Source: Ornithinimicrobium tianjinense
GTDB lineage: Bacteria > Actinomycetota > Actinomycetes > Actinomycetales > Dermatophilaceae
Assembly (NCBI RefSeq): GCF_014636495.1
Contig: NZ_BMEM01000002.1
Location: 124,001 to 188,000 of the forward strand
Direction of reading: 5' to 3'
Length of the DNA: 64,000 bases
This document shows, piece by piece, positions 1-7,747 of the stretch; position 1 is the first letter of the stretch, and every line of letters begins with the position of its first letter. The position numbers were made by a program, and so were the translations under genes. Under the pieces are notes generated by a model that searched no databases, was not told where the DNA came from, and worked only from the letters and a program-made list of their open reading frames with translations.

Positions 1-542
1 ACGACGCCGTCGGGCACGAGGTACCAGACCGGCTCGCCCGCGGCCGTGCGCTCACGGCAGTCGGTGGAGGAGATGGCCATGGCGGGCACCTCCAGCAGGG
101 TGACCTTGTCCTCGGGCAGCCCCGCCTCCGAGAGCTCGTAGCCGGGTCGGGTGACGCCCACGAAGTGCGCGAGCTCCCACAGCTCCTCGACGCCCTCCCA
201 CGACAGGATCTGCGCCAGGGCGTCCGCGCCGGTGATGAAGTAGAGCTCGTCGTCCGGCCGCAGCCGGCGCAGGTCGCGGAGCGTGTCCCGCGTGTAGGTC
301 GGCCCGTCGCGCTCGACGTCGACCCGGCTGACGGTGAAGCGCGGGTTGGACGCCGTCGCGATGACGGTCATCAGGTAACGGTGCTCGGCCGGCGAGACCT
401 TGGTGACGTCCTTGCGGTAGGGCTGGCCGGTGGGGACGAAGACGACCTCGTCGAGCCCGAGCAGGTGCGCGGCCTCGCTGGCCGCCACGAGGTGCCCGTG
501 GTGGATGGGGTCGAAGGTCCCACCCATCACCCCGAGACGCAT
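1..542 (-). CDS. nadD: Nicotinate-nucleotide adenylyltransferase, 3' end off window
   Basis: NadD adenylates nicotinate mononucleotide in the common last steps of NAD synthesis. The protein opens [18 protein letters not shown], the nucleotidyltransferase signature [11 protein letters not shown], and later carries the family's ISSTDCRER stretch (the ISSTxxR motif) near the window edge. About 180 residues are visible; the C-terminus lies to the left of the window. The ATG shares one base with the stop of the small membrane protein upstream (TGATG), so the two are translationally coupled. The partners nrtR-nadAB lie at the opposite end of the window. The identification is firm. Confidence 0.96.
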   Translation of the reverse strand, partial: MRLGVMGGTFDPIHHGHLVAASEAAHLLGLDEVVFVPTGQPYRKDVTKVSPAEHRYLMTVIATASNPRFTVSRVDVERDGPTYTRDTLRDLRRLRPDDELYFITGADALAQILSWEGVEELWELAHFVGVTRPGYELSEAGLPEDKVTLLEVPAMAISSTDCRERTAAGEPVWYLVPDGV

Positions 543-772
543 CAGTGCCCGGTGCCCCTGTGCGCGTCGGGGTCCTGGTGGCCCTCGGCCACGCCGTGCG
601 GGTCCAGCGCCAGGGTGTTGCGGAAGGACCACAGCAGGCCGAGCAGCAGCAGGAAGGTCGCGATCGCGATCACGCCGAACCAGATCGGCTCGAAGATCAG
701 CTCGTTGACGACCGGGTGGTGACCTCCCTCCTCGGCGGAGGTGGCCAGGACCTGGGACAGCGCAGACGTCAT
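542..772 (-). CDS. Small single-span membrane protein upstream of nadD
   Basis: A 76-residue protein of unknown function. After a short N-terminal part ending [13 protein letters not shown] it has one hydrophobic helix (about residues 30-48, [19 protein letters not shown]) followed by a charged, His/Asp-rich tail. Small membrane proteins of this type commonly precede nadD in actinobacteria, which supports it being a real gene. I chose the ATG at 772 over the GTG at 781 because TATCGT lies seven bases upstream of it, the leaderless arrangement seen for several genes here. It overlaps nadD by one base, so it is probably the first gene of a nadD transcript. Confidence 0.7.
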   Translation of the reverse strand: MTSALSQVLATSAEEGGHHPVVNELIFEPIWFGVIAIATFLLLLGLLWSFRNTLALDPHGVAEGHQDPDAHRGTGH

Positions 773-779
773 GCGGGAC

Positions 780-785
780 ACGATA
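780..785 (-). promoter_or_regulatory. -10 element TATCGT, leaderless start
   Basis: TATCGT is followed by seven bases and then the ATG of the small membrane protein at 772. No Shine-Dalgarno sequence is visible. It is nearly back to back with the -10 of the divergent glycosyltransferase gene. Confidence 0.5.
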
Positions 786-802
786 CCCCGGTGCCTGCGA
801 CA

Positions 803-808
803 TACAGT
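803..808 (+). promoter_or_regulatory. -10 element TACAGT, leaderless start
   Basis: TACAGT, six bases, then the ATG of the glycosyltransferase at 815. The geometry implies that transcription starts at or next to the A of the start codon. Confidence 0.5.
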
Positions 809-814
809 GGTCGT

Positions 815-1786
815 ATGCCGTCAGCGCCCCACCCCGTCCTCTCCGTCGTCGTGCCGATGTACGACGAGGCCGAGGTGCTGCCGCTGTTCGTCGAGCGGCT
901 GCGCCCCGTGCTGGACGGCCTCGACGAGCCCTACGAGCTGGTCGCGGTGGACGACGGCAGCCGGGACCGGACGCCCGTGCTGCTCCAGGCGGCCCGACGG
1001 ACCTGGCCGCAGCTCCGTGTGCTCCGGCTGCGCGCCAACGCCGGCCACCAGGCCGCCATCTCCGCCGGCCTGGCGGCGGCCCGCGGCGACTGGGTGGTCA
1101 CGCTCGACGCCGACCTGCAGGACCCTCCCGAGGTGATCCCCGAGATGATCGCCCGGGCGCGCGCCGAGGGCGTCGACGTCGTCTACGGCGTGCGCACCGA
1201 CCGGTCGAGCGACACCGCCTTCAAGCGCCGCACCGCCCACCTGTTCTACGCCACGATGCGCCTCATGGGGGCCACCGGCGCGCCCGACCACGCCGGTGAC
1301 TACCGCCTGATGTCCAGGGCCACCGTCGACGCCGTCAACGCCTTGCCCGAGGACCACCGGGTCCTGCGCCTGGTGGTCCCCGCGCTCGGGTTCCCCTCCA
1401 CCACCGTCGGCTACGCCCGGCAGGAGCGCGCCGCGGGCACGAGCAAGTACCCGCTGGCCACGATGGTGCGGCTCTCCCTCGACTCCGTCACCGGCTTCTC
1501 CCGGGCCCCGCTGAAGCTGGCCACCTGGTTCGGGCTCGGCGGCTTCCTGCTCGCCGTCGCCCTGCTCGGCTACGCCCTCGTGGCCAAGCTCACCGGGCAC
1601 ACCATCGCCGGGTGGACGTCGACCGTGATGATCGTCGCGGCGTTCAGCGCCCTGCAGCTGCTGTGCCTGGGCATCCTCGGCGAGTACGTCGGCCGCATCT
1701 ACACCTCGCTGCAGCGCCGCCCGACCTACTACGTCGCTCACGACTCCCTCACGGACGAGCGCGAACGGCATACCCTGCACCCATGA
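815..1786 (+). CDS. GtrB/ArnC-like polyprenol-phosphate glycosyltransferase (GT2)
   Basis: A 323-residue membrane-bound family 2 glycosyltransferase, expected to move a sugar from a nucleotide donor to polyprenyl phosphate at the inner face of the membrane. It has the GT-A opening [17 protein letters not shown] near residue 45, and the metal-binding DADLQDPPE near 98. Two C-terminal transmembrane helices (about 233-260 and 270-295) are typical of GtrB/ArnC/DPM1-like enzymes. The ATG at 815 fits the start of homology. It overlaps the next gene by four bases (ATGA). The sugar and the acceptor cannot be read from the sequence. Confidence 0.88.
   Translation: MPSAPHPVLSVVVPMYDEAEVLPLFVERLRPVLDGLDEPYELVAVDDGSRDRTPVLLQAARRTWPQLRVLRLRANAGHQAAISAGLAAARGDWVVTLDADLQDPPEVIPEMIARARAEGVDVVYGVRTDRSSDTAFKRRTAHLFYATMRLMGATGAPDHAGDYRLMSRATVDAVNALPEDHRVLRLVVPALGFPSTTVGYARQERAAGTSKYPLATMVRLSLDSVTGFSRAPLKLATWFGLGGFLLAVALLGYALVAKLTGHTIAGWTSTVMIVAAFSALQLLCLGILGEYVGRIYTSLQRRPTYYVAHDSLTDERERHTLHP
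1771..1776 (+). promoter_or_regulatory. Internal -10 element TACCCT before the toroid gene
   Basis: TACCCT lies inside the end of the glycosyltransferase gene, six bases before the ATG at 1783. It is part of a GGCATACC octamer. It could give the toroid gene its own leaderless transcript in addition to the operon message. Confidence 0.35.
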
Positions 1787-2787
1787 CCCAGGGCACCCCG
1801 ACCGGCTGGCTCAGGGACACCGACCCTGCGCTGCGGTGGCAGGTCGAGCGCGACCTGCTCGGCGAGCCGGAGGCGGTGTGGAGCGCGACGCGCGCCCGCG
1901 TCGCTCGGGAGGGGTATGGCGCGCGGCTGCTCTCCCTGCAGGACCCCGACGGGCAGTGGGCCGGCGGGTCCTTCTTCCCGGCCGGCTGGGACCTGGAAGA
2001 GGCTGACCGACCCCAGCCCTGGACGGCCACGACCTGGACCCTCAACACGCTGCGCGAGTGGGGCGTGGAGGCATCAGCGCTGGGCGACACGGCCGAGCGG
2101 CTGGCGCGCAACGCCCGCTGGGAGTACGACGAGCTCCCCTACTGGGGCGGCGAGGTCGACTGCTGCATCAACGGCTGGACCTTGGCCAACGGCACCTGGC
2201 TGGGCGCCGATGTGTCGGGCCTGGAGCAGTGGTTCGCCGACCACCAGATGGCCGACGGCGGCTGGAACTGCGCCTGGGAGTGGGACGGCGCGACCGTGTC
2301 GTCGGTCGAGAGCACGCTCAACGTCCTCGTGTCCCTGCGCTACCGGGAGGAGGCGGCCGCGCGCGGCGAGGTGCGCACGGACGCCGCACGGCTGCGCGAC
2401 CTGCGGCGCGGCGGCGAGGAGTACCTCCTGGAACGCGGCCTGATGAGGCGCACGAGCACCGGGCAGCTGATCGGCCCCTTCGTGACGGAGTTCGCCTACC
2501 CGGGCCGGGCCCGCTACAGCGTGCTGCGCGCCCTGGACCACTTCCGGCGGGCCGACCTCCTGGACGCCACGCTCGGTCGTGCGGTCGGTCCGCCGGACCC
2601 GCGGCTGGCCGAGGCCGTCCAGGTCGTGCGCGACAAGCGCCTCCCGGACGGCCGCTGGCTCCAGGACGTCCGGCTGGGTGGCGAGGTGTGGTTCGAGGTC
2701 GACGTCCCGCCCGGCCAGCCGTCGCCGTGGCTCACGCTCGTGGGCATCCTGGTCCTCGACTGGTGGGACGGCGCTCAGCGCACCTGA
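1783..2787 (+). CDS. Squalene-cyclase/prenyltransferase-like alpha-alpha toroid protein
   Basis: A 334-residue protein with QW-type repeats of the terpene cyclase/prenyltransferase toroid fold: [11 protein letters not shown] (about 52-62), [13 protein letters not shown] (about 156-168) and LPDGRWLQD (about 287-295). I see no DxDD or other obvious class II cyclase acid motif, so it is more likely a small relative of unknown substrate than a working squalene-hopene cyclase. It starts inside the end of the glycosyltransferase gene, which ties the two together. Its last 13 bases overlap the convergent proA gene. Confidence 0.7.
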   Translation: MTQGTPTGWLRDTDPALRWQVERDLLGEPEAVWSATRARVAREGYGARLLSLQDPDGQWAGGSFFPAGWDLEEADRPQPWTATTWTLNTLREWGVEASALGDTAERLARNARWEYDELPYWGGEVDCCINGWTLANGTWLGADVSGLEQWFADHQMADGGWNCAWEWDGATVSSVESTLNVLVSLRYREEAAARGEVRTDAARLRDLRRGGEEYLLERGLMRRTSTGQLIGPFVTEFAYPGRARYSVLRALDHFRRADLLDATLGRAVGPPDPRLAEAVQVVRDKRLPDGRWLQDVRLGGEVWFEVDVPPGQPSPWLTLVGILVLDWWDGAQRT

Positions 2788-4064
2788 CCGTCACCCTCCA
2801 CGACCCACTTGGTGGTCGTGAGCTCGGGCAGGGCCATCGGTCCCCGGGCGTGCAGCTTCTGCGTCGAGATGCCGATCTCGGCGCCGAAGCCGAACTCGCC
2901 GCCGTCGGTGAAGCGCGTCGAGGCGTTGACCATCACGGCGGCGGCGTCGACCTCGGTGGTGAACCGGCGCGCGGCCGCGCGGTCCCCCGTGACGATCGCC
3001 TCCGTGTGCCCGCTCGTGTGCTCCTGGACGTGCGCGATGGCCGCGTCGAGGTCGTCGACGACGCGTGCCGAGATGTCCAGCGACAGGAACTCCGTGTCGT
3101 CGTCCTCGTCGGTGACGGGGACGTGCGCGACACCGACGGTCTCGGCATACCGGAGGACCTCAGGGTCGCCGTGGACGGTGACGCCGGCCGCGCCCAGCTC
3201 CCGCAGGATCGCGGGGAGCACCGTGTCGGCGATCGCCCGGTGGACGAGCAGGGACTCCGCCGCGTTGCACACCGAGGTGCGGTGGGTCTTGGAGTTGGTG
3301 ACGATCCGCACCGCCATCTCCGGGTCGGCGGCGGCGTCGACGTAGACGTGGCAGTTGCCCACGCCCGTCTCGATGACCGGCACGGTCGACTCCGTCACCA
3401 CCGTCTGGATCAGGCTGGCGCCCCCGCGCGGGATGACGAGGTCGACCAGGCCCCGCGCGGTCATGAGCGCCCGGCCCGCGTCGTGGCCTCCCTCCGTGAG
3501 GAGGTTGATGGCGTCGGGGTTGAGGCCGCGGGCCTCCAGGGCCGCGCGCAGGATCTCGACCAGCCGGACGTTGGTGGAGGCGGCGGCCGAGCCGCCGCGC
3601 AGGATGACCGCGTTGCCGCTCTTGAGGCCGAGCCCGGCCGCGTCGACCGTGACGTTGGGACGGGCCTCGTAGATCATGCCCACGACCCCCATCGGGACCC
3701 GCACCTGGCGGATCTGCAGCCCGTTGGCCAGGGTCGACCCACGCACGACCTCGCCCACCGGGTCGGGCAGCGCCGCGACGTCGCGCAGCGCCGACGCGAC
3801 AGAATGCACCCTCTCGACGTCGAGGGTCAGGCGGTCCAGGAGGTTGGCCGGCAGACCCTTGGCGCGGCCGCGCTCGAGGTCCTCGACGTTCGCCGCCACG
3901 ACGCTCTGCGCCTCCGCGTCGATCGCGTCGGCCAGGGCCGTCAGCGCCGCGTCCTTCTCGGCCCGGGTGAGCAGCGCCAGCTGCCGGCTGGCGGCCCGGG
4001 CGCGGCGCGCCGTGGCGTGGACGGCGTCACGGACGTCGACGGGGATCGGGGCGGTCGTGCTCAT
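2775..4064 (-). CDS. proA: Glutamate-5-semialdehyde dehydrogenase (gamma-glutamyl phosphate reductase)
   Basis: ProA reduces glutamyl-5-phosphate to the semialdehyde with NADPH in the second step of proline synthesis. The 429-residue protein has the aldehyde-dehydrogenase-type nucleophile in [14 protein letters not shown] (near residue 265), and [20 protein letters not shown] is typical of the family. The ATG at 4064 is preceded by AGGAG at good spacing; a longer upstream frame has no such support. It follows proB in the same direction after 70 bases, so it is probably one operon. The 3' end overlaps the convergent toroid gene by 13 bases. Confidence 0.96.
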   Translation of the reverse strand: MSTTAPIPVDVRDAVHATARRARAASRQLALLTRAEKDAALTALADAIDAEAQSVVAANVEDLERGRAKGLPANLLDRLTLDVERVHSVASALRDVAALPDPVGEVVRGSTLANGLQIRQVRVPMGVVGMIYEARPNVTVDAAGLGLKSGNAVILRGGSAAASTNVRLVEILRAALEARGLNPDAINLLTEGGHDAGRALMTARGLVDLVIPRGGASLIQTVVTESTVPVIETGVGNCHVYVDAAADPEMAVRIVTNSKTHRTSVCNAAESLLVHRAIADTVLPAILRELGAAGVTVHGDPEVLRYAETVGVAHVPVTDEDDDTEFLSLDISARVVDDLDAAIAHVQEHTSGHTEAIVTGDRAAARRFTTEVDAAAVMVNASTRFTDGGEFGFGAEIGISTQKLHARGPMALPELTTTKWVVEGDGQVR

Positions 4065-4134
4065 CGGCGTGCTCCTGCTCGTCTCGGTATGGCGTGGATG
4101 GTCTGGGTAGGGCGGTTGCGGTGCCGGTCCCTCG

Positions 4135-5262
4135 TCAGAGGACGACGAGATCGTCGCGGCGCACCACCGGGCGCGGGGCGGGTTCTCCCGTGCGCAGCCG
4201 GGCCGGCCGCTCCAGACGGTGGCCGACCAGCGGGGCAAGCTCCGCGGAGTCGTAACCGACGAGGCCGCGCGCCACGACCCGTCCCTCCCCGTCGCACAGC
4301 TCGACGGTGTCGCCGGCGGCGAAGCGTCCCTCCAGGCGGGTGATGCCGACGGGCAGGAGCGACGTGCGACGCCGCACCACCGCCTGCACGGCGCCGTCGT
4401 CCAGGACGAGCCGCCCCGAGCTGCTGCTGGCGTGCGCGAGCCAGCGCCGCCGCGCCGGGCTCTTGCTGCCCGTCGCCGTGAACAGGGTGCCCACGGCGTC
4501 CCCGGCGAGCGCGGCCACGATCTGGTCGGCGCTGGTCAGCAGGACCGTCACCCCCTCGGCTGTGGCCATCTGGGCCGCGGCCACCTTGGTCGCCATCCCG
4601 CCGGTGCCGACCTGGGAACCGGCTCCGGAGACGTCCACGTGCTCCAGGTCCGTCGGCGAGGCCACGTGCGGGATGCGCCGCGACCCGGGGTGCCTGGGAT
4701 GGCCGTCGTAGAGCGCGTCGACGTCGGAGAGCAGGAGCAGGGCGTCCGCGTCCACGAGGTGGGCGACGAGCGCGGCGAGACGGTCGTTGTCGCCGAAGCG
4801 GATCTCGTCGGTGGCGACCGTGTCGTTCTCGTTGACGACCGGGACCACCTCGAGCTCGAGCAGCCGCTCCAGGGTCCGCGAGGCGTTGACGTAGTGGCTG
4901 CGGCGGTGCATGTCGTCCGCCGTGAGCAGCACCTGCCCGACGCGCACGCCGTGCATGGTGAAGGCCTGCGTGTAGGCCGTCATGAGCAGCCCCTGCCCCG
5001 CGCTCGCGGCTGCCTGCTGGGTCGCCAGGTCCTTGGGGCGGCGCGCCAGACCCAACGGTGCCATCCCGGCCGCGATCGCCCCGGAGGAGACGAGCACGAT
5101 CTGGGTGCCCTCGAGCGCCTTCTTGGCCAGCGCCGTGGCGAGGGCCTGGAGACGGTATCCGTCCAGCCCGCCTTCCGGCCCGGTCAGCGAGGACGACCCC
5201 ACCTTGACGACCAGGCGGTGCGCGTCACGGATGGCGCGACGGTCGCCGGTGGTCTCGAACAT
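4135..5262 (-). CDS. proB: Glutamate 5-kinase
   Basis: ProB phosphorylates glutamate in the first and usually proline-inhibited step of proline synthesis. The 375-residue protein has the amino-acid kinase domain ([11 protein letters not shown] at the start, [27 protein letters not shown]) and a C-terminal PUA domain (about 285-370). The ATG at 5262 lacks a clear Shine-Dalgarno sequence. Instead, a palindrome begins four bases upstream and an ArgR-box-like sequence lies beyond it, suggesting repressor control at the start of the proBA message. It is separated from obgE upstream by 80 bases. Confidence 0.96.
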   Translation of the reverse strand: MFETTGDRRAIRDAHRLVVKVGSSSLTGPEGGLDGYRLQALATALAKKALEGTQIVLVSSGAIAAGMAPLGLARRPKDLATQQAAASAGQGLLMTAYTQAFTMHGVRVGQVLLTADDMHRRSHYVNASRTLERLLELEVVPVVNENDTVATDEIRFGDNDRLAALVAHLVDADALLLLSDVDALYDGHPRHPGSRRIPHVASPTDLEHVDVSGAGSQVGTGGMATKVAAAQMATAEGVTVLLTSADQIVAALAGDAVGTLFTATGSKSPARRRWLAHASSSSGRLVLDDGAVQAVVRRRTSLLPVGITRLEGRFAAGDTVELCDGEGRVVARGLVGYDSAELAPLVGHRLERPARLRTGEPAPRPVVRRDDLVVL

Positions 5263-5264
5263 GA

Positions 5265-5300
5265 GCGAATACTATTCCATAATCGTGCATATTCATGCAT
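5265..5300 (-). promoter_or_regulatory. Tandem palindromes before proB, ArgR-box-like
   Basis: This A/T-rich island in very G+C-rich DNA holds two inverted repeats: GAATA-C-TATTC (5267-5277) and TGCAT-ATTC-ATGCA (5286-5299). The second has the half-site and four-base spacing of mycobacterial ArgR boxes. The centres are about 20 bases apart, close to the spacing of paired ARG boxes. The pair lies just upstream of the proB start codon. Confidence 0.5.
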
Positions 5301-5342
5301 CGACCCGGTCGGGCCCGCACGGTCCCGGGCGGAGCCGGGAGA

Positions 5343-6848
5343 TCACTCCGGGTCGGTCCACTTCCCGGCGCGACGCTCGGCGGCCATCTCCTCCCGGGCG
5401 GCCGCGGCCTTGTCCATCTTGTCGTGGAAGGCCTCGCGCTTCTCCGCACGCGTCGGCCGCGCGCGGTCCTCCAGACGCAGGTCGCTGCCGCGCGCGCCGA
5501 GCAGCTCGGCACCCGAGGACATGGTCGGCTCCCAGTCGAAGACCACCGCGTCGTCGGCGGCCCCGATGAGCACGGTCGATCCGGCCACCGCTCCCGCCTT
5601 GAGGAGCGCGTCCTCGACGCCCAGCCTGTTGAGGCGGTCCGCGAGGTAACCGACCGCCTCGTCGTTGGCGAAGTCGGTCTGCCGCACCCAGCGGGTGGGC
5701 CGCTCCCCCACGACGCGGAACACCTCGCCGTCCGCGGTCTGCTCGCGGACGATCTCGAAGCCGCTGTCGTCGATCGCCTTCGGGCGCAGCACCACGCGGG
5801 TCGGCTCGACGACGATCTGCTCCTCGCGGGCGCGCCGGACGTGGCCTGCCAGCGCGAAGGTCAGCTCCTTGAGCCCCTGGTGCGCGACGGCCGAGACGAT
5901 GTGCACCTCGTAACCCTGCGCCTCCAGGTCCGGCCGGACCATCTCGGCGAGCTCGCGCGCCTCGGGGACGTCGGCCTTGTTGAGGACGATCACGCGGATG
6001 CGCTCGGCGAGCGGTATGCCGCCCAGCTCGCCGTGCGGGACGTAGGCGGCCAGCTCGGCCTCGATGACCTCGAGGTCGGTCAGCGGGTCGCGGCCGGGCT
6101 CGAGCGTCGCGCAGTCGATGACGTGCACGAGCACGTGGCAGCGCTCGACGTGACGCAGGAACTGCAGCCCGAGCCCCCGGCCCTCGCTGGCGCCCGGGAT
6201 CAGGCCGGGGACGTCGGCGATCGTGAAGCGCTCGCCACCGGCCGTGACGACGCCGAGGTTGGGCACGAGGGTCGTGAACGGGTAGTCGGCGATCTTGGGA
6301 CGCGCGGCCGACAGCACGCTGACCAGGGACGACTTGCCGGCCGAGGGGAAGCCGATGAGCGCCACGTCCGCGAGCGTCTTCAGCTCCAGGACCACCTCGG
6401 TCTCCTCGCCGGGCTCACCCAGGAGAGCGAAACCGGGCGCCTTGCGCCGTGGGGAGGCCAGCGCCTTGTTGCCGAGCCCGCCGCGCCCGCCCTGCGCCGC
6501 GACATACTCCGCGCCCTCCCCGACCAGGTCGGCGAGCACCTCCCCGGACCGCGTGGTGACGACGGTGCCCGACGGGACGGGCAGCACCAGGGTCTCCCCC
6601 TGGGCGCCGTTGCGCTCGCTGCCCTCGCCCGGCTTGCCGTTGGGGGCGCTGCGGTGGGGGCTGTGGTGGTAGTCGATCAGCGTGGTGACCTGCGGGTCGA
6701 CGCGGAATACGATGTCGCCGCCGTGGCCGCCGTTGCCACCGTCGGGGCCGCCGAGCGGCTTGAACTTCTCCCGGTGCACCGAGGCGACACCGTGGCCTCC
6801 GTTGCCGGCTCGCAGGTGGAGCACGACGCGGTCGACGAAGTTGGCCAT
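5343..6848 (-). CDS. obgE: Obg family GTPase (CgtA), ribosome assembly
   Basis: An essential GTPase that acts in late 50S assembly and stress control. The 501-residue protein has the glycine-rich Obg domain (1 to about 158, [10 protein letters not shown]), the G domain with the P-loop [10 protein letters not shown] near 166 and the G3 motif DVPGL, and an OCT domain (about 355-435). An acidic/basic actinobacterial tail follows. AGAGGA precedes the ATG. A strong hairpin separates it from rpmA upstream, so it may have its own promoter, with proBA possibly downstream in the same message. Confidence 0.97.
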   Translation of the reverse strand: MANFVDRVVLHLRAGNGGHGVASVHREKFKPLGGPDGGNGGHGGDIVFRVDPQVTTLIDYHHSPHRSAPNGKPGEGSERNGAQGETLVLPVPSGTVVTTRSGEVLADLVGEGAEYVAAQGGRGGLGNKALASPRRKAPGFALLGEPGEETEVVLELKTLADVALIGFPSAGKSSLVSVLSAARPKIADYPFTTLVPNLGVVTAGGERFTIADVPGLIPGASEGRGLGLQFLRHVERCHVLVHVIDCATLEPGRDPLTDLEVIEAELAAYVPHGELGGIPLAERIRVIVLNKADVPEARELAEMVRPDLEAQGYEVHIVSAVAHQGLKELTFALAGHVRRAREEQIVVEPTRVVLRPKAIDDSGFEIVREQTADGEVFRVVGERPTRWVRQTDFANDEAVGYLADRLNRLGVEDALLKAGAVAGSTVLIGAADDAVVFDWEPTMSSGAELLGARGSDLRLEDRARPTRAEKREAFHDKMDKAAAAREEMAAERRAGKWTDPE

Positions 6849-6906
6849 GAGGTCATCCTCTCAGGGGTATGACGTGCGCGTCAGACCCGGACGGGGTGGG
6901 AACGAC

Positions 6907-6945
6907 GCGACGCCGGTGGGAGCCAGCTGGCCCCACCGGCGTCGC
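6907..6945 (-). terminator. Hairpin after rpmA
   Basis: A perfect 14-bp inverted repeat (GCGACGCCGGTGGG / CCCACCGGCGTCGC) whose 11-base loop is itself partly self-complementary. It lies between the rpmA stop and the obgE start. There is no T run, as is common for terminators in high-G+C actinobacteria. Confidence 0.7.
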
Positions 6946-6966
6946 GGTGTCAGTGGTGTCGGACGC

Positions 6967-7239
6967 TCAGGCGTCGACGGTCTCGGCCGCAGCCTCGACC
7001 ACGTTGACGGTCTTGCGACCGCGCTTGGCGCCGAACTCGACGACGCCGGGGACGAGGGCGAACAGCGTGTCGTCCTTGCCGCGACCGACGCCCTCACCGG
7101 GGTGGAAGTGGGTCCCGCGCTGACGGACGATGATCTCGCCGGTGCCGACGACCTGACCGCCGAAGCGCTTCACGCCGAGACGCTGCGCGTTGGAGTCACG
7201 ACCGTTGCGCGTCGAGGACGCACCCTTCTTGTGTGCCAT
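6967..7239 (-). CDS. rpmA: 50S ribosomal protein L27
   Basis: A 90-residue L27 opening [19 protein letters not shown], the unprocessed N-terminus that reaches the peptidyl-transferase centre. The family core [17 protein letters not shown] follows. The length is standard, with a short Ala/Val-rich tail. It follows rplU by about 30 bases, the normal rplU-rpmA operon. A strong hairpin follows the stop. Confidence 0.98.
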   Translation of the reverse strand: MAHKKGASSTRNGRDSNAQRLGVKRFGGQVVGTGEIIVRQRGTHFHPGEGVGRGKDDTLFALVPGVVEFGAKRGRKTVNVVEAAAETVDA

Positions 7240-7268
7240 AGCTCTGCCTCCCTGGGTGTGCTACGCCG

Positions 7269-7577
7269 TCAGGCGTCGATCGAGGTGATCTTGACCTGGG
7301 TCAGCGGCTGGCGGTGGCCCTGGCGCTTCTTGTACCCGGTCTTGTTCTTGTACTTCTGGATGATGATCTTGGGGCCCTTGGCGGCGCCCATGACCTCGGC
7401 CTTGACGACCGCCTTGCCGAGCACGTCGGCGTCGGTGGTCACGGTGGAGCCGTCGACCAGCAGGAGGGGAGCGAGCTCGACGGTGTCGCCCTTCTTGCCC
7501 TCGACCTTGTCGATGGTCAGGACGTCACCGACGGAGACCTTCTCCTGGCGGCCGCCAGCGCGGACGATCGCGTACAC
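7269..7577 (-). CDS. rplU: 50S ribosomal protein L21
   Basis: L21 of the large ribosomal subunit; the C-terminal part [20 protein letters not shown] is typical. I chose the GTG at 7577, giving [14 protein letters not shown] at the N-terminus and the usual length of about 102 residues, with AGGAAG upstream. An in-frame ATG at 7619 would add 14 residues ([14 protein letters not shown]) not found in the family and has no well-placed ribosome site. It is first in the rplU-rpmA pair, downstream of the RNase E/G gene. Confidence 0.93.
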   Translation of the reverse strand: MYAIVRAGGRQEKVSVGDVLTIDKVEGKKGDTVELAPLLLVDGSTVTTDADVLGKAVVKAEVMGAAKGPKIIIQKYKNKTGYKKRQGHRQPLTQVKITSIDA

Positions 7578-7747
7578 GTTGAACTCACTTCCTGCGTTTG
7601 CGTCTGATGGGGTCTGCATCCCTGCTCGGCCGGGCCGTCCATCGCGCGAGCGCGGTGGATTCCTGACCCGTCCCGGAGCGGGGCGAACCGACGCACCAGA
7701 CTACCGTGTCGTGGCCCCTGGGACCAAACTGGCGCGTCGGCTCACGG

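Noticed and set aside
5263-5342. A riboswitch or T-box before proB
   Set aside because: The 80-base spacer is too short for a T-box and shows only two small DNA palindromes, so a protein operator is the simpler reading.
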